64,000 nucleotides of DNA from Allolobophora icterica (lineage: Eukaryota > Annelida > Clitellata > Crassiclitellata > Lumbricidae), in contig OY744605.1 of NCBI GenBank assembly GCA_963556255.1, positions 65,530,702 through 65,594,701 of the forward strand, read 5' to 3'. Numbering within the stretch: the stretch's first letter is position 1; each line of letters opens with the position of its first letter. The position numbers and the translations under genes are program-made. Shown here piece after piece: positions 35,641 through 46,394 of the stretch. The notes below the pieces were generated by a model that ran no database searches, was not told the DNA's origin, and saw only the letters and a list, made by a program, of their open reading frames with translations.

Positions 35641-36505
35641 ATGAAATTTATTGTTATGTTAATTGAAAGTTGAAATTGCGATGTTGTTGTTGTAGGACGG
35701 AAGTACGTTGTGATTGGTCGAATGGTCGGTATGATAAGTGGAGGGGGGGTCAGAAAATGTCGCATCTTATTTACATAACAAATGCATTCAGTTAATTATA
35801 TCTATGAAGCCAAATCAACGAAAAATTATGTTTGCGAAGTAAAAATTGTCTATGGAGATTTAAAACACCATATTTAAAACACCATATATTTTGTCAAAAC
35901 AAAATTTGAAGTTGGGCGGCATCTGTAGGTAAGAGTGAAACCACAGTATAAATAATTACAATTATTGTAATTATTTTATACTGTGATAGACGTTATTTTC
36001 ACGAGTAACCAATCCTCCAAGGATTCTATATTAGAAGTCCTTGCCAATCCTTCTTTTGACCATTAAACGAGTGCTTATAGCTGTAGACCGTTCTTCTATC
36101 AGGCTCTATCTGGTTGCCGTGGACAATTCAAGACAGGTATGTCACCGTATGCAGTCAAATATACGAGACGAAATCAAAGTCTGCATTTCACTTGTAGCTC
36201 CGATAACGTTGCCGTTCAGTGTATAGTTGCCGTCGACTTTGCCTTGCTGAGTCATTTGATCGCGCAGAATTTTAAATAAATTGCCGTATACTGGCTGGAC
36301 AAAAGTCGAATCAAGGTGAAATTTATATTTTAAATGTAGATTTTATTGCTGGGTCTAAAAATCAAATCGGACGATTCAGAGTATTTCTTAAAAAAATTCT
36401 GAAGTTGGCGTGGGCGATAAAAGAAGTGTTAGGTATAGTTGGCGTTGTTTACTATTTTCCGAATGACCCAGTTCGTGTAATTCTGAGGGTAATTCGACAT
36501 TTCTT
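35641..36505. other. Unassigned sequence with a 44-bp hairpin
   Basis: 35942-35985 is an inverted repeat with 20-bp arms (CACAGTATAAATAATTACAA) and one bulge. Otherwise no gene or element was recognised. Confidence 0.45.
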
Positions 36506-36885
36506 GGTAATCACGCAGACTGAGTGCCTGTGTATATAAACAAAATGGTTGCCACTGACTGCTCCAACAGAGTGCAGCTACATACCAATTGCATCCCATG
36601 ATGCAATTCGCCACGTAAGTAAGTAACGAAAACGAACTTTTATTACAGTTCTTATTCACGCGTATTGGAATTTAGAAAACGTGAAAGCAGGCTTTTATAT
36701 GCATTCTGTTGCCATTTCAGACACTACTTGATTTAGTTCTTCTGTTTCTTGAGGTGTCAATTAAAGTTCGCGTTCGTTACTTACTTGGCGAATTGCATTT
36801 TGGGATGTGGCTGTTAGGTAGCAGCGCTCTGTTGAAGCGAAGTCATATTGTTTATATACACAGGCACTCAGTCTGCGTAATTACC
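36506..36885. mobile_element. MITE with about 135-bp inverted ends starting GGTAATCA (copy 1)
   Basis: The terminal regions are inverted copies (GGTAATCACGCAGACTGAG and GCACTCAGTCTGCGTAATTACC) extending about 130 bp inward. A second copy is at 60315-60732. The duplication is not clear here. Confidence 0.75.
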
Positions 36886-36921
36886 CTACCAGTATAAACA
36901 AGCAGTTGTGTTTGAATACAA

Positions 36922-38040
36922 TTGTGTGTGATGTGTCGGATTGAATGCAATGACAGTAAGGTTACTGGTACCAAAGTTACAGTGTCTGACAAAGGAATAG
37001 AAACACTGCTGGAGAATAGTGAGTTGCATAATGATGAAGAGTCGACTCAATATTTAAGAGGGCGACCTAACGGTAACTGTCGGAAAAATATGCAAATACA
37101 AAATTTTGAGAAAGTCAAATGCAACCTGCACCGACAGATGAAAGTAATGTTGCTCCGAAGGTAACTAGGTCTGCAGTAGCAGTCATTTACGATTGGAAAC
37201 AACATTGCTTACAAACCAGACAGGCGAGACACAGTTGTAGCTCCAATAACGTTGCCATCTACATGTACAAATTGTCGTAAACAAAATGATCCATTGGCAA
37301 CTCTACAGTCCTAAGTTGGTTAGAAACTTGTTGCGATTTGGTTGCAGCAGAAGTATTCTATTACGGAGCTTGTTATCAGGCATTTGTTTTGAAGTCGATA
37401 CCTTCTGTTCCAGGTAGTGATGCAGCACCAATGACCAGTTCTGCTAATGTAAGATTTCGTTGGCCTGTTGACCCAGAAAATTCTGTTGCTTTTGAAAAGC
37501 TGTGTAGCTGAGTTGAGGTTTCTGACGACGAGTTTTACACATCGGAAGATTTGCAAAACAAAATGGGTACTTTGTTAAACAACTCTGAATCAGTACGTTC
37601 TAGTAAACAATTGAAGCGGAAGTTGGAGGATAAATATGGTGAACATATCTGTTTCTCAAAAATCAGTGGACGCAAAAATGTTATTGGCTTCACTAATATG
37701 GTTTCTTCAGTAATTACAAGTCATTGGTGTACTGAGAGAAAACCAAATTTTGTTGTTCAAAGAGAGTCGGCGAATTGTCTTTGCAGCTGCAAAGCTAATG
37801 AAAGCAGAAATCTGTGAGTCTCTGCTCAGCAACTCCTACTATCCACTGACTTCTGACTTCAGCAGCGTCCAGGCTGCCAAAGACTAGATACCTGCACGGA
37901 ATTGAAAAGGTTGCAATCTGTCATTCTATAGTTCAGGCAGCAAGGCCTAGGTCAGTTATATCACCGGTTTTGCTCGGGGTTGGTGTATCCACCACGCCTC
38001 TGGAATGATCTGACCACGCCTCTGGAATGATCTCCCCCCT
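36922..38040 (+). pseudogene. Decayed Cys-rich protein sequence of unknown function
   Basis: Protein sequence can be followed through several frame changes and stops: CVMCRIECNDSKV near the start, LVAAEVFYYGACYQAFVL and FRWPVDPENSVAFEKLC in the middle, then KQLKRKLEDKYGEHICFSKISG and RPRSVISPVLLGVGV-like near the end. I have a memory, not verifiable here, of long uncharacterised predicted proteins in marine invertebrates with this layout, perhaps carried by transposons. An in-frame stop (TGA around 37508) and frameshifts show it is dead. A partial copy lies at 1-480. Confidence 0.45.
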
Positions 38041-38290
38041 GAATTTTGCAGATTCTCCGTTCCACCATCATGGCCCAATCTCGTTCCTTTGCTAGTATTG
38101 GCCCTTCATTGTGGAATCAGCTTCCTCCTTCGGTCCGGGCTGCACTACTATCTGGTGGGCCTGCCACAGCCTTTTGTTGTCTTAAAACTTGCCTTTATTC
38201 CCGAGGACTTTCGCACTGGATGCTCCTCTGATTGATGGGCACTGGGTAGAGAGGCACGTAATAAATTTTGAAATACAATACAATACAAAT
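38041..38290 (+). repeat. LINE 3' end fragment
   Basis: The same piece as 481-715 (GPSLWNQLPPSVRAALLSGG, LKTCLYSRGLSHW), ending in an ATACAATACA tail. Confidence 0.7.
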
Positions 38291-38599
38291 ACCGTATGTG
38301 AAAGCTTTGCAAAAAATAATAATACGTGCTTGGCTGGACTAGACTTTTGTCTAGGTGATTTCACATCTCTCCTGACCAGTCTAATTGGGTTCATATTAAT
38401 CAGAATGGGTTTATCAATACCACCATGTAATCTGTGCATCTTCAGGGGAATATAGGCGGTCTTGTAAGTTATGCAGATCTGCCTAAGACTTCACTGACAT
38501 ACATGTATATCGCAGATGTTTATAAAATTGTACTGTGTATAAAGTCAGTTATAGCTCTGCTTTGCAATCTGTGATATGCTGTATTTTGTTTTATTTCAG
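38291..38599 (+). other. Upstream flank of METTL7 copy 3
   Basis: This aligns with 716-1026. It ends TTTATTTCAG, a probable acceptor, 3 bases before the coding ATG. Confidence 0.5.
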
Positions 38600-38602
38600 T
38601 TC

Positions 38603-39124
38603 ATGAATGACAATAATTGCATCACAATGTTCAATTTTGCCATTGTTGCGTTTTGTATCCTCGGTGCGGTTGTTTTAATTTTCTGGTCTTCAATCAAACG
38701 TGCCACTGCCTTGGCTCGAAAAGCAATCTTTGCCTGGTTTAATAATAAAGCGTTGAGATTAGACAACACAGTTTTTGGAGCCAAAAAGAAAGAGATGTTC
38801 TCATGTCTCCATGAAATGGTTTCTCAGTTGGACCGCCCGTTAACGCTGGTTGAAGTTGGAGCAGGCACCGGATCGAATTTCGAATTTCTCCCCAAGAATT
38901 CGGAGATCATCTGCGTCGAGCCAAATGAGTATTCAAAGAAATATTTGATGGCAAATGCAGCTAACTTGACGGGAATTGAGGTGAAGCAGTTTCACGTTGG
39001 GTTTGGCGAAGACATGGCTTTCATAGAGACAGAAAGCGTCGATGCTGTTGTTTGCACTCATGTTCTTTGTAGCGTCAGAGATGTAGACCAATGTCTCAAA
39101 GAAATCTTCAGAATTCTGAAAAAG
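38603..39124 (+). CDS. METTL7: METTL7-type methyltransferase copy 3, first coding exon
   Basis: 174 codons, one fewer than copy 1 in an Asn run at the start. A hydrophobic anchor lies at about residues 11-29, followed by the SAM motif EVGAGTGSNF and the motif-II region CVEPN. VCTHVLCSVRDVDQC near the end matches copy 1. The frame is fully open and ends AAG|GTGATA, phase 0. Differences from copy 1 are few. With the second exon the predicted protein has 259 residues. Confidence 0.84.
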
Positions 39125-40070
39125 GTGATATCTTAAAAAATTATTTATCATTTGTGGAGCTGAGTTGCTTATGCGTCATCATCGTAACCACTACTTTATA
39201 TAGTGCCATTTGAAAAAGAAACTCCTCCAAAACGCTCTTGATCTGACAACCAAAAACCACGATCAAACAGATTGGTTTTCAGGCTGGTGCAGATAAGATG
39301 CCAGTTGTATGCTAACGAGCTGTGTTGTGCGATACTAAAAATTATTGTTGTTGCTCTTATTATTCATTATTATTATTATTACTACCATGACTGCAAACAT
39401 TTTTATCAAGCGCAAAGGCACACAGAGATGCGAATCCGAGGTGCGGTCAATCAGTCGCCCAGTGAAGAGCAGTTAGATATCCAGATGTTTGAAAGTCAGT
39501 AAGTAGACCTAACTTCACTAAGTAAACCTATTGTGTTTTGAGGTCTTTCCTTGAAAGAAGAAAAAGTTCGTGCATGAGATAAACATTGGTAGTGGGTTCC
39601 ATTCCATGAGGGCAGCAACATAGAATGCATGAATACACTAGTGCATTTGTGTAACTACTGTTTTTGGTATTTATTGCTGTAACTGATTACATTTTAAAAA
39701 TGTAACGCATGACAGAAAGAGATTATCTTTATAAGGGAACTTAGAATGACTTTGAAATTTTATTGTGCCGTATTGGTTAATAGATGGTGCTATGAATATT
39801 GTTGACTATGTTAGTTCAATTTATGAAATTCTTTCTATCTAGCTAATTCAATGATCTAATGAGTACATTGACTACACAGTTCTGTAATTGGGAAGAGAGA
39901 ACTGGTCACCTACCTCACATACCAAGACCTGCAAAGTTAATACGTCATGCATACCATGGGTCCATCTTTTCTCAATATCAAGGGACTGTATGCACTCTTC
40001 TAGTGTAGTCATCTATACATGCCTAGTTTAATTACCAGAATATTTGTTTTCACTTTCGCTTTACAAACAG
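39125..40070 (+). other. Intron of METTL7 copy 3
   Basis: 0.95 kb with GT...AG borders, aligning with the other introns. Confidence 0.72.
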
Positions 40071-40328
40071 GATGGAAAGTTCCTATTTCTGGAGCGCATT
40101 GGAGCCTCACATGGAAGTCACACCAAGTTCTGGACGCGCTTCTTCAAGCACGTCGTCCATAAAGGCTGTAATCCAGCACATAACATTCGTGTCAACATTG
40201 AGAAGACTGGCTTCGGTAAACTGGATCTGGATTTCTTTGATGTGGAAAATTTGGGGGCAATGAATTTTTTCATTCGACTGTTCGCTCCACACGTAATTCC
40301 TCACTGCATGGGAGTGGCAACTAAGTGA
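40071..40328 (+). CDS. METTL7: METTL7-type methyltransferase copy 3, last coding exon, diverged
   Basis: 85 residues plus TGA, 9 bp shorter than in copies 1 and 2. It begins DGKFLFLERIGASHGS. Where the others have PWQVIAEGC.LTRS, this copy has a three-residue deletion and reads FFKHVVHKGCNPAHN, so the conserved GC.LTR motif is lost. The remainder (VNIEKTGFGKLDLDFFD, VIPHCMGVATK) is intact. The frame is open, so the protein may be made but altered in substrate handling, or it may be on the way to decay. Confidence 0.78.
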   Translation, partial: DGKFLFLERIGASHGSHTKFWTRFFKHVVHKGCNPAHNIRVNIEKTGFGKLDLDFFDVENLGAMNFFIRLFAPHVIPHCMGVATK

Positions 40329-41392
40329 TGTCAAGGACGGTTTAGGCCGTGTGTAGGAAAAATTTCAAATGGGATTTTTCATACATCAACATTTTTAGGA
40401 CCTTTTATACTGCGAAAATGTCTCCTTCTCAGGCTGACTGAATTGAACAAAAGCACTTGAAAGAATGGACCATCATCATCATCATCCATCTTCATCATCC
40501 TCCATCTCATCATCATCATTATCAACATAATCATCATCATCACCATCAACATCAATTCATCAGTCAATAAGTTTCTGGTTCCAGCCATTTGGCATCAAAT
40601 GGTGCAGATAAATGCACCAATTTTTTCTCCTTTTCAGATTTTGTACTTTTTTCATACTTAGTCCTAGTAGTTGTGTTGTGTCTTCGTTAATAATTATAGT
40701 CTCTACAGTATGTACAGTGCAGTTGTGGTCTATTTTCTTCTTCTTCAAGTCTTGCATGTAGTAAAACAATGTGGGATTGGTCAACTTCTGCGTAGGCTTC
40801 TACCACGTATTAGCATAATTCTGTTATTTGCCGCATGCACAGTTCATGCGTTAGAATTATGTGAATCTGACAGTGTAATCATTGTGGTCCTTTCTGAATT
40901 TTCCCTGGAATGTTGAAGTGTTGTTCCACGTTGTTGAAATCCTTGCAGTCTGGTAAGGGGTCGTCCATTAAGAACGTCTGCAGAGAGGGAGGGTCATCCA
41001 AATGTATGTATGTATGTATGCATCAGGACACAAGCGCTGAGTTCCTCACAAAAGCACTGTAGAATTGCGGACAAGGAGGAAGAGGAGGCTAGCCCAAAGC
41101 AGACGTCAGCATCTAAATTTGGTTCATGTAGTTGTTGAACTGTTGTTCTGAATAGCCTGTGTCTAAAACAATAACTTCGGGAGTTTAGTCCGACAGCAGA
41201 AGGTTTGTACTGCCTAGTATCTGATCAGCTGTCGTCCATAAGGAATCCATTGATCTACTTTGGATGAAATTGGATCCCTCGATCTTTCCTTCGTTGTCCG
41301 CGTTCGTCATTGCCCTTCGCTGCCCTTAGCGAGCGGCCTCTCTTCAAGGCCAATGAGCAACAAAGCACTATGAATAACGTCGTTGGGTCATC
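40329..41392. other. Duplicated downstream flank of METTL7 copy 3
   Basis: This aligns in blocks with the flanks after copies 1 and 2. It includes a short TCA repeat (40468-40560) and, at 40957-41000, a GGGGTCGTCCATTAAGAACG piece of the same element family as the next entry. No gene. Confidence 0.5.
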
Positions 41393-41580
41393 CTTAAAGG
41401 ACCTACGCAGTGACGGGTAGGGAGGACTCGTCGAAATGCGGACAAATGCGGACAATGGGAGTGGGTAATGACCAGTGCGGACGTCCGCATTTGAACTTTT
41501 AAATTTGATAGTTTTCTAAATACCACCTTGTTTCAACCTTCCGTGAAAGACAAATCGGTCTGTGAGATGATTGCCTATAA

Positions 41581-42005
41581 GTAAGCCTAATATCGTGTTT
41601 TGGAGTGTTTCTTAAAAGAAGAAAAAGTTTGAGCATCAGATAAACATTGGTTGTCGGCATGGGCGGCGATCATGGGGGGTCGAGGAGGACAAGACCCCAC
41701 TTTTAACAGTGGGGGGGACACGCCATGGATCGGACGCCCACATTTTGAAGAAACACCAAAAAAGGTCATCAAATTTTATCGCGCTCACGCGCGAAACATT
41801 TTTTTTTACCTTTTTTTGACCAGATCAGTTCACGGCAATAAATTTATTTTACCTCTGTTTTGACCAGATCAGTTCAGAACTCTTTTTTGGACCAGTTCAG
41901 TTTAAAAATGTCCCACTCACCTGTCAAACAAGATCGCCGCCACTGGTAGTCGGTTCCATTCCATGGGGGCAGCAACACAGAATGCATGAATACACAAGTG
42001 CATAC
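41581..42005 (+). pseudogene. Isolated METTL7 intron fragment (split by a MITE)
   Basis: 41581-41657 and 41946-42005 align with the middle of the METTL7 introns (compare 1900-2020, 39520-39650), for example GTTTCTTAAAAGAAGAAAAAG and GGCAGCAACACAGAATGCAT. No exon accompanies it. Confidence 0.75.
41658..41945. mobile_element. hAT-type MITE with CAGTGGCGGCGATC end (copy 1)
   Basis: 288 bp between CATGGGCGGCGATC and GATCGCCGCCACTG. Flanks GTTGTCGG/GTAGTCGG match at 7 of 8. METTL7 copies 1 and 3 show the unoccupied site in their introns. The sister copy is at 45643-45884. Confidence 0.85.
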
Positions 42006-42227
42006 GGTATAAAAAAAAACGGTATAAACTTTACTGCGACTTTAAAGAGGCTTTTGTTACTGCACATCCTGATATGAAACCCAAAATGTCACGTTAACGT
42101 GCACAGGCACTGTGGAATAATTGTAAAAAGAATGATGATGACATTAAAAATTGGCTTTGGTGTGCGGACGTCCGCAAAGGGGGATGGAGAGGGTAAGGTC
42201 AAATACGGATAAGGGGAGGGAGGGATC
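42006..42227 (+). other. Unassigned coding-like remnant
   Basis: Translation gives DFKEAFVTAHPDMKPKMSR, a stop, then AQALWNNCKKNDDD. This looks like transposon-derived protein, but I cannot name it. Confidence 0.3.
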
Positions 42228-42628
42228 CAAAGTAGCAGGGACGTATCTAGCGTTGGGCTTGGGGGCTTAAGCCCCCCCCAAACGAAGTTGAAGCCCCCCC
42301 AAACAAGTCAAGCCGTTGTATGCTTACTAGGGTGGAGTGAAAATGGCAAAAAAAAAATTTTTTGACCAAACGTTTTCTAATAGCGATGGAAAGTTGCCAG
42401 CATATGAGTGTAAATAGTCCTCAAAATATTGTTGATTTTGCTTTGCGTCTTCTGCCCTCTACCGGCGGTAAAATATTTACCATATAAAATTCTTTGAATA
42501 ACGTCAATGTGGTGCATTATTTTCTTTTTTCAACTGACTGTTTTCGAATGGTTACAATTCATGAAATACACGTTCAAATCAGTTGTGGAAATCGCCTCTG
42601 GTGTGTTACAGGATTATATAATTGTAAC

Positions 42629-42829
42629 CAGGGGCGTAACTTTGGTCTAAAAAGTGGGGGGTACCAATTTCTTACATACAGGAAGCAGGGCGTTGACTGC
42701 GATCTCTAGGAAGGAAAAATAATAAAATATTGATTGGCATTGTTCATAAAGTCGGGGGTACGGTACCCCAGCCCAATGAGTGGGGTGGGGTAGGGTTACC
42801 CCTTCTTCCCCCGACAAATTACGCCTATG
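42629..42829. mobile_element. hAT-type MITE (copy C)
   Basis: 201 bp, CAGGGGCGTAACTTTG...ATTACGCCTATG. The exact octamer ATTGTAAC is at 42621-42628 and 42830-42837. This copy defines the family borders. Confidence 0.9.
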
Positions 42830-42839
42830 ATTGTAACGC

Positions 42840-43930
42840 CTAATGAATGCATCAACATTGCTGAAAGGAAGAAAATGAGGAGAGAACGAAAGAAGTACCA
42901 AGCTCTGTTCAAGCATGATGCGCCAGCATACGACTGTGAGTGTTGAGGTGGTTTTCTGGAGAGTAATCCAAGAGGTCCGAGTCTGGTTTCGGGGGGGGGA
43001 GAGACCAAGAGAGGAGGCAGAGCAGCTGTAAAGGCGGGTGTTATTTAGGGCGAGGAGAATTGGAAGGCAGAGGATCAGATGAGTCAGGGTAGGAGTAGGC
43101 CCTACTAGAAAAGGTGAGACTTCAGTTTGGAGTGGAAAGCCCGGAGATAGATAGAGGAACATGAGGATAAGGATGGAGGACGGGTTGGAATGATGATGGA
43201 GGAACCAAGAATCTGCGGAATTCAAGGGGGAGATCGTTCCAGAGGCGTGGTGCTCTTTTGGATATGGCTGAGATGAGTAGTGACCGGAGATCGAGAAAGA
43301 CTGAAATAGGAGGAGCATCGGGTGGAGCGGGTTGCCTGAATGGTGACGAGACCACGGAGGTACTTGGGCTGGATATATTGTAGGGAGTTACAGGTTAGTG
43401 ATAGGACTTTGAAGTGGATTCACTCTGGGATTTTTAGCCAATGTAGTGATTTCAGGATGAGAGTGATATGATGATGTTTGGGCATTCTCGTGGCAGCCCT
43501 GGTTAGTGACTTTTGGATAAGTTGGAGACGCTTGATTTGGGTGGATTCAAGGTTGAGGAAGAGGGAATTGCGGTAATCAATGAACAATAGAGGTAACAAT
43601 GGTAGAGGAAGTTTTATGGTCGATCTTGGGCCGGATGCGACGAAGGTCACAAATGTGCCTGAAGCAGGAGCGCGAGTGGTTGGAAATGTGGTTAGAGAAG
43701 GAGAGTTGTGGATCACAAGTAATGGACGGTGTGAAAGTTAAGAAGCGATGTGAAAGTTTAGAAGCATAAATTAGAAGCATGGATTCTTATGGGTGTATGG
43801 AAGGGTTAGGGCTTTTCTTGATATGATCAGGAAGGCCTAGGATTATGAATTCTGCTTTGGAAAGGTTAAGGCAGAGGAGATTGGATGACATCCATTGTGA
43901 TATTAGGTTAATCACGTTAAAATATTGCAT
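42840..43930 (-). repeat. LINE fragment (reverse transcriptase C-terminus)
   Basis: The minus-strand translation gives SFSNHISNHSRSCFRHICDL, DYRNSLFLNLESTQ, MPKHHHITLILKSLHWLKIP and LWNDLPLEFRR, the same family as 7808-8459, with several frame changes. Confidence 0.78.
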
Positions 43931-44198
43931 CGACGGTAGAGGGCAGAAGATGTCATTTGAAATTTAAAATATTTGGTGTGTTTCTAACTCTACCTAAGTT
44001 GCATCTTTTGCCCACTATTAGAATTCATTTATTTACAAATCATTTTTTCACTCCACCCTAATGCTTACGGCTAAAATTCGTATGAACACTGTATAAATGT
44101 TGCCATGTTCAAGGCTTAAGCCCCCCAAACGAAAAATCCTAGTTATGTGCCTGCAAAGTAGGTCATATTTTGCGGACGTCCTTTTTGGACGACCCCTT

Positions 44199-44317
44199 AA
44201 TAAATTACAAGTTCTATATTATTACAGAGGTTTTATATAGCGCCCCTTCAAGCAATAGGTTTTCTACTAAGGAGCGATTGTTCAAAAGCTATTGTTCAAA
44301 GGCACTTTACTTAAATG
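44199..44317. other. Copy 3 downstream flank resuming
   Basis: ATTACAAGTTCTATATTATT aligns with the flank after copy 2 near 33660. GGTTTTATATAGCGCCCCTTC resembles a LINE 3' UTR. Confidence 0.4.
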
Positions 44318-44325
44318 CTATGGAG

Positions 44326-44608
44326 AAGTGGTTCTCAATCTGCCTGGTGGTCCGCGAGCAAGGTCTACAATTTAGATTTTTACAATTAAAAGCATGCAAA
44401 CAGACAAATGTTTTCAATTTTTTAAATTTCTGTTTCATTTCAATCACTAGAATCGGCTAGATGGCAGCATGAAACTAATAATGTGAGGATTTACGGCAAA
44501 AAATTATTTTGTATTAATGTTCTTTTGGCACAATTTTTAGTGGTGGTCCGCGACCGAAACACAAAATTTAGAAGTGGCCCTCGAGTCTAAAAAGGTTGAG
44601 AACCGCTG
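44326..44608. mobile_element. hAT-type MITE with CAGTGGTTCTCAACC ends (copy 1)
   Basis: 283 bp. It starts AAGTGGTTCTCAATCTG (first base mutated) and ends AGGTTGAGAACCGCTG. Flanks CTATGGAG/CTATAGAG match at 7 of 8. The sister copy is at 51929-52248. Confidence 0.88.
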
Positions 44609-44616
44609 CTATAGAG

Positions 44617-45271
44617 TACTCCTGCCAGCATGTCAATGGGCATTATTTGGGATCCATATGACTGCTATACGAGGCCCATGTGGTCCTATATGAATGAACT
44701 CCGTGTGGGCATACATACGATTTAAAACTGAAAAGTACGCAAATCCGACCCAGCCAAAGCACGTCATGCTTTTTTTTATAGGGGCCTATATTGGTCCAAC
44801 GTTGTCCAGTTATTGGCTAACACGCGCGTTTTTGTGTGCTAACTGAGTTCTACAATTCTAAATCGATTCCCGCATTTTAAAACAAGAAAAAACATGAGTT
44901 CATGCTATAAGTATAAGTAATGCCCAATTTCCAATGTGCCACTATTAGACCCTAACAGTTTGTAAGTTAATAATTGATTAGCCTACGCATATAATTGCTG
45001 TTTAACGACGCTGTGTCATAACAAATGATTAGCGTTGCCTTCCTCCTTTATCCAGGCATGATACTGGTACTATGGGGCTATGGTCAGTGGCGGAGTTCCT
45101 ACACACGTAGACCTATAGATGCATTGTCAAGAATAACATATTGAAGCCAAGCTGCGTACTGGCAAGCCATTCGTGGTTCATTCCGAGAAATGGAAGTCAA
45201 TGCACTTATAGAGGGTTTGGTTGTCTGCTTTGTCAAGCACGGCTTCGCAATAATTTCTGGTACTACTTCGC
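44617..45271. other. Duplicated intergenic sequence, then unassigned
   Basis: 44617-44930 aligns with 3800-3833 plus 4569-4830 and shows the empty site of the fold-back element. 44931-45271 shows no gene. Confidence 0.5.
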
Positions 45272-45380
<109 letters not shown>

Positions 45381-45642
45381 TGGACGGGCTACGAGGGATT
45401 TACAAATAGTGATTTTACTTAAGTAGGCCTAACACCCGAATTGTATAGTAGCCTAGTTTGAAGCTTACATTGTTTCGTTTGCTTCATTTTGTTCCTGATA
45501 TGTAACTTATGCTGTTCATTGGTTGATTTAACAGAGGAGTCCTTCAGTTAACCCCTTTCCCATCCAATAATTATTTAATTGTCATAGTAGGCCTACACTC
45601 TCTCAGTTCAAGAGACGCCTGTCGTGGCTTTAGGCATATAGC

Positions 45643-45884
45643 CAGTGGCGGCGATCTTGTTTGACAGGTGGGGGAGGGCACTTTAGAACTGAGCTGGTCA
45701 AAAAGAGTTTTGAACTGATCTGGTCAAAAAAGGTCAAAAAAACTTCCGCGCTCACGCCCGAAAAATCGGTTTACCTTTTTTGGTGTTTCTTCAAAATGTG
45801 GGTGGACAAATGTATGGTGTGTCCCCCCCACTCTTAAAGGTGATGGATCTTGTCTTTCTCGACCCCCCGGGATCGGCGCCCATG
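45643..45884. mobile_element. hAT-type MITE with CAGTGGCGGCGATC end (copy 2)
   Basis: 242 bp, CAGTGGCGGCGATCTTG...GGATCGGCGCCCATG. The exact octamer CATATAGC is at 45635-45642 and 45885-45892. Confidence 0.9.
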
Positions 45885-45892
45885 CATATAGC

Positions 45893-46390
45893 CTAAGTTT
45901 AGAGTGCGGTTGACGTATTGGATCAGTGGTTTCTCTTAAAGTGTTGTTCTTGGTCGAGTGCTACTGGTGTCAAATAAGTTCTGATTTTTGGGTTGGGGAA
46001 TTCGAAATACATTTTTGACATCCTTGGCAATTGTTACTTGCGGAACATGGGACATGACATCAGTCACATCACTCGCCGTAACGTTCCACGTGACCATTTA
46101 TATCTCCACAGACGTAATTAAGTCTTAGAAAGGTGATGTTGGTAGTGTCCATGCAGACTAAAGTTTTTTGACTACAAGGAATTAAAAAAACATGTTTGAC
46201 ACCATGGTAATTATATTCTAAGGATTACGTGACGTGATGTCACTCATCGTGACGTTACATTTCATTATTATATCTCCGCAGCCATAATCGTTAGAGAGGC
46301 CATCGGTGTCCAGACTAGGGTGTTCTGCTAACAGGATTCCGAAAGACACATGCCTGCCACTGTGCGGCAATTACATTCTTTGATCTATAT
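45893..46390. repeat. Imperfect tandem duplication of about 170 bp
   Basis: About 46010-46165 and 46185-46330 resemble each other (GTGACATCACTCGCCGTAACG / GTGATGTCACTCATCGTGACG, then TTATATCTCC). Both contain CRE-like TGACGT/TGATGTCA sequence. No coding sequence. Confidence 0.6.
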
Positions 46391-46394
46391 TCTA

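Larger units (their letters stand above)
42328..44060. mobile_element. Inner hAT-type element (TAGGGTGGAGTGAAAA ends)
   Basis: Inverted ends TAGGGTGGAGTGAAAA, and further in CTTCTGCCCTCTACCG on both sides. The exact octamer ATGCTTAC is at 42320-42327 and 44061-44068. It contains a MITE (42629-42829) and a LINE fragment. No transposase was seen. Confidence 0.85.
42236..44153. mobile_element. Outer hAT element (CAGGGACGTATCTAG end) of a nested stack
   Basis: The ends CAGGGACGTATCTAG and, inverted, CAGGCACATAACTAG are followed by GGGGGCTTAAGCC on both sides. The exact octamer CAAAGTAG is at 42228-42235 and 44154-44161. Removing the inner element leaves about 185 bp, so this was itself a MITE. 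Confidence 0.85.
41393..44198. mobile_element. TIR element (GGGTCRTCC...GGACGACCC) holding a METTL7 intron fragment
   Basis: The left end GGGTCATCCTTAAAGGACC and the inverted right end are about 80% alike over 25 bp, and GCGGACGTCCGC recurs near both ends. The unoccupied site is visible after copies 1 and 2 (AATAACGTCTTTAATAATAC). The interior includes METTL7 intron sequence (41581-42005), a MITE, and a stack of hAT elements inserted later. No transposase was found. The superfamily and target duplication are unclear. Confidence 0.55.

Noticed and set aside
41587..41863. Short frames in the 41.6-41.9 kb region
   Set aside because: They lie wholly within a 288-bp MITE with a readable target duplication.
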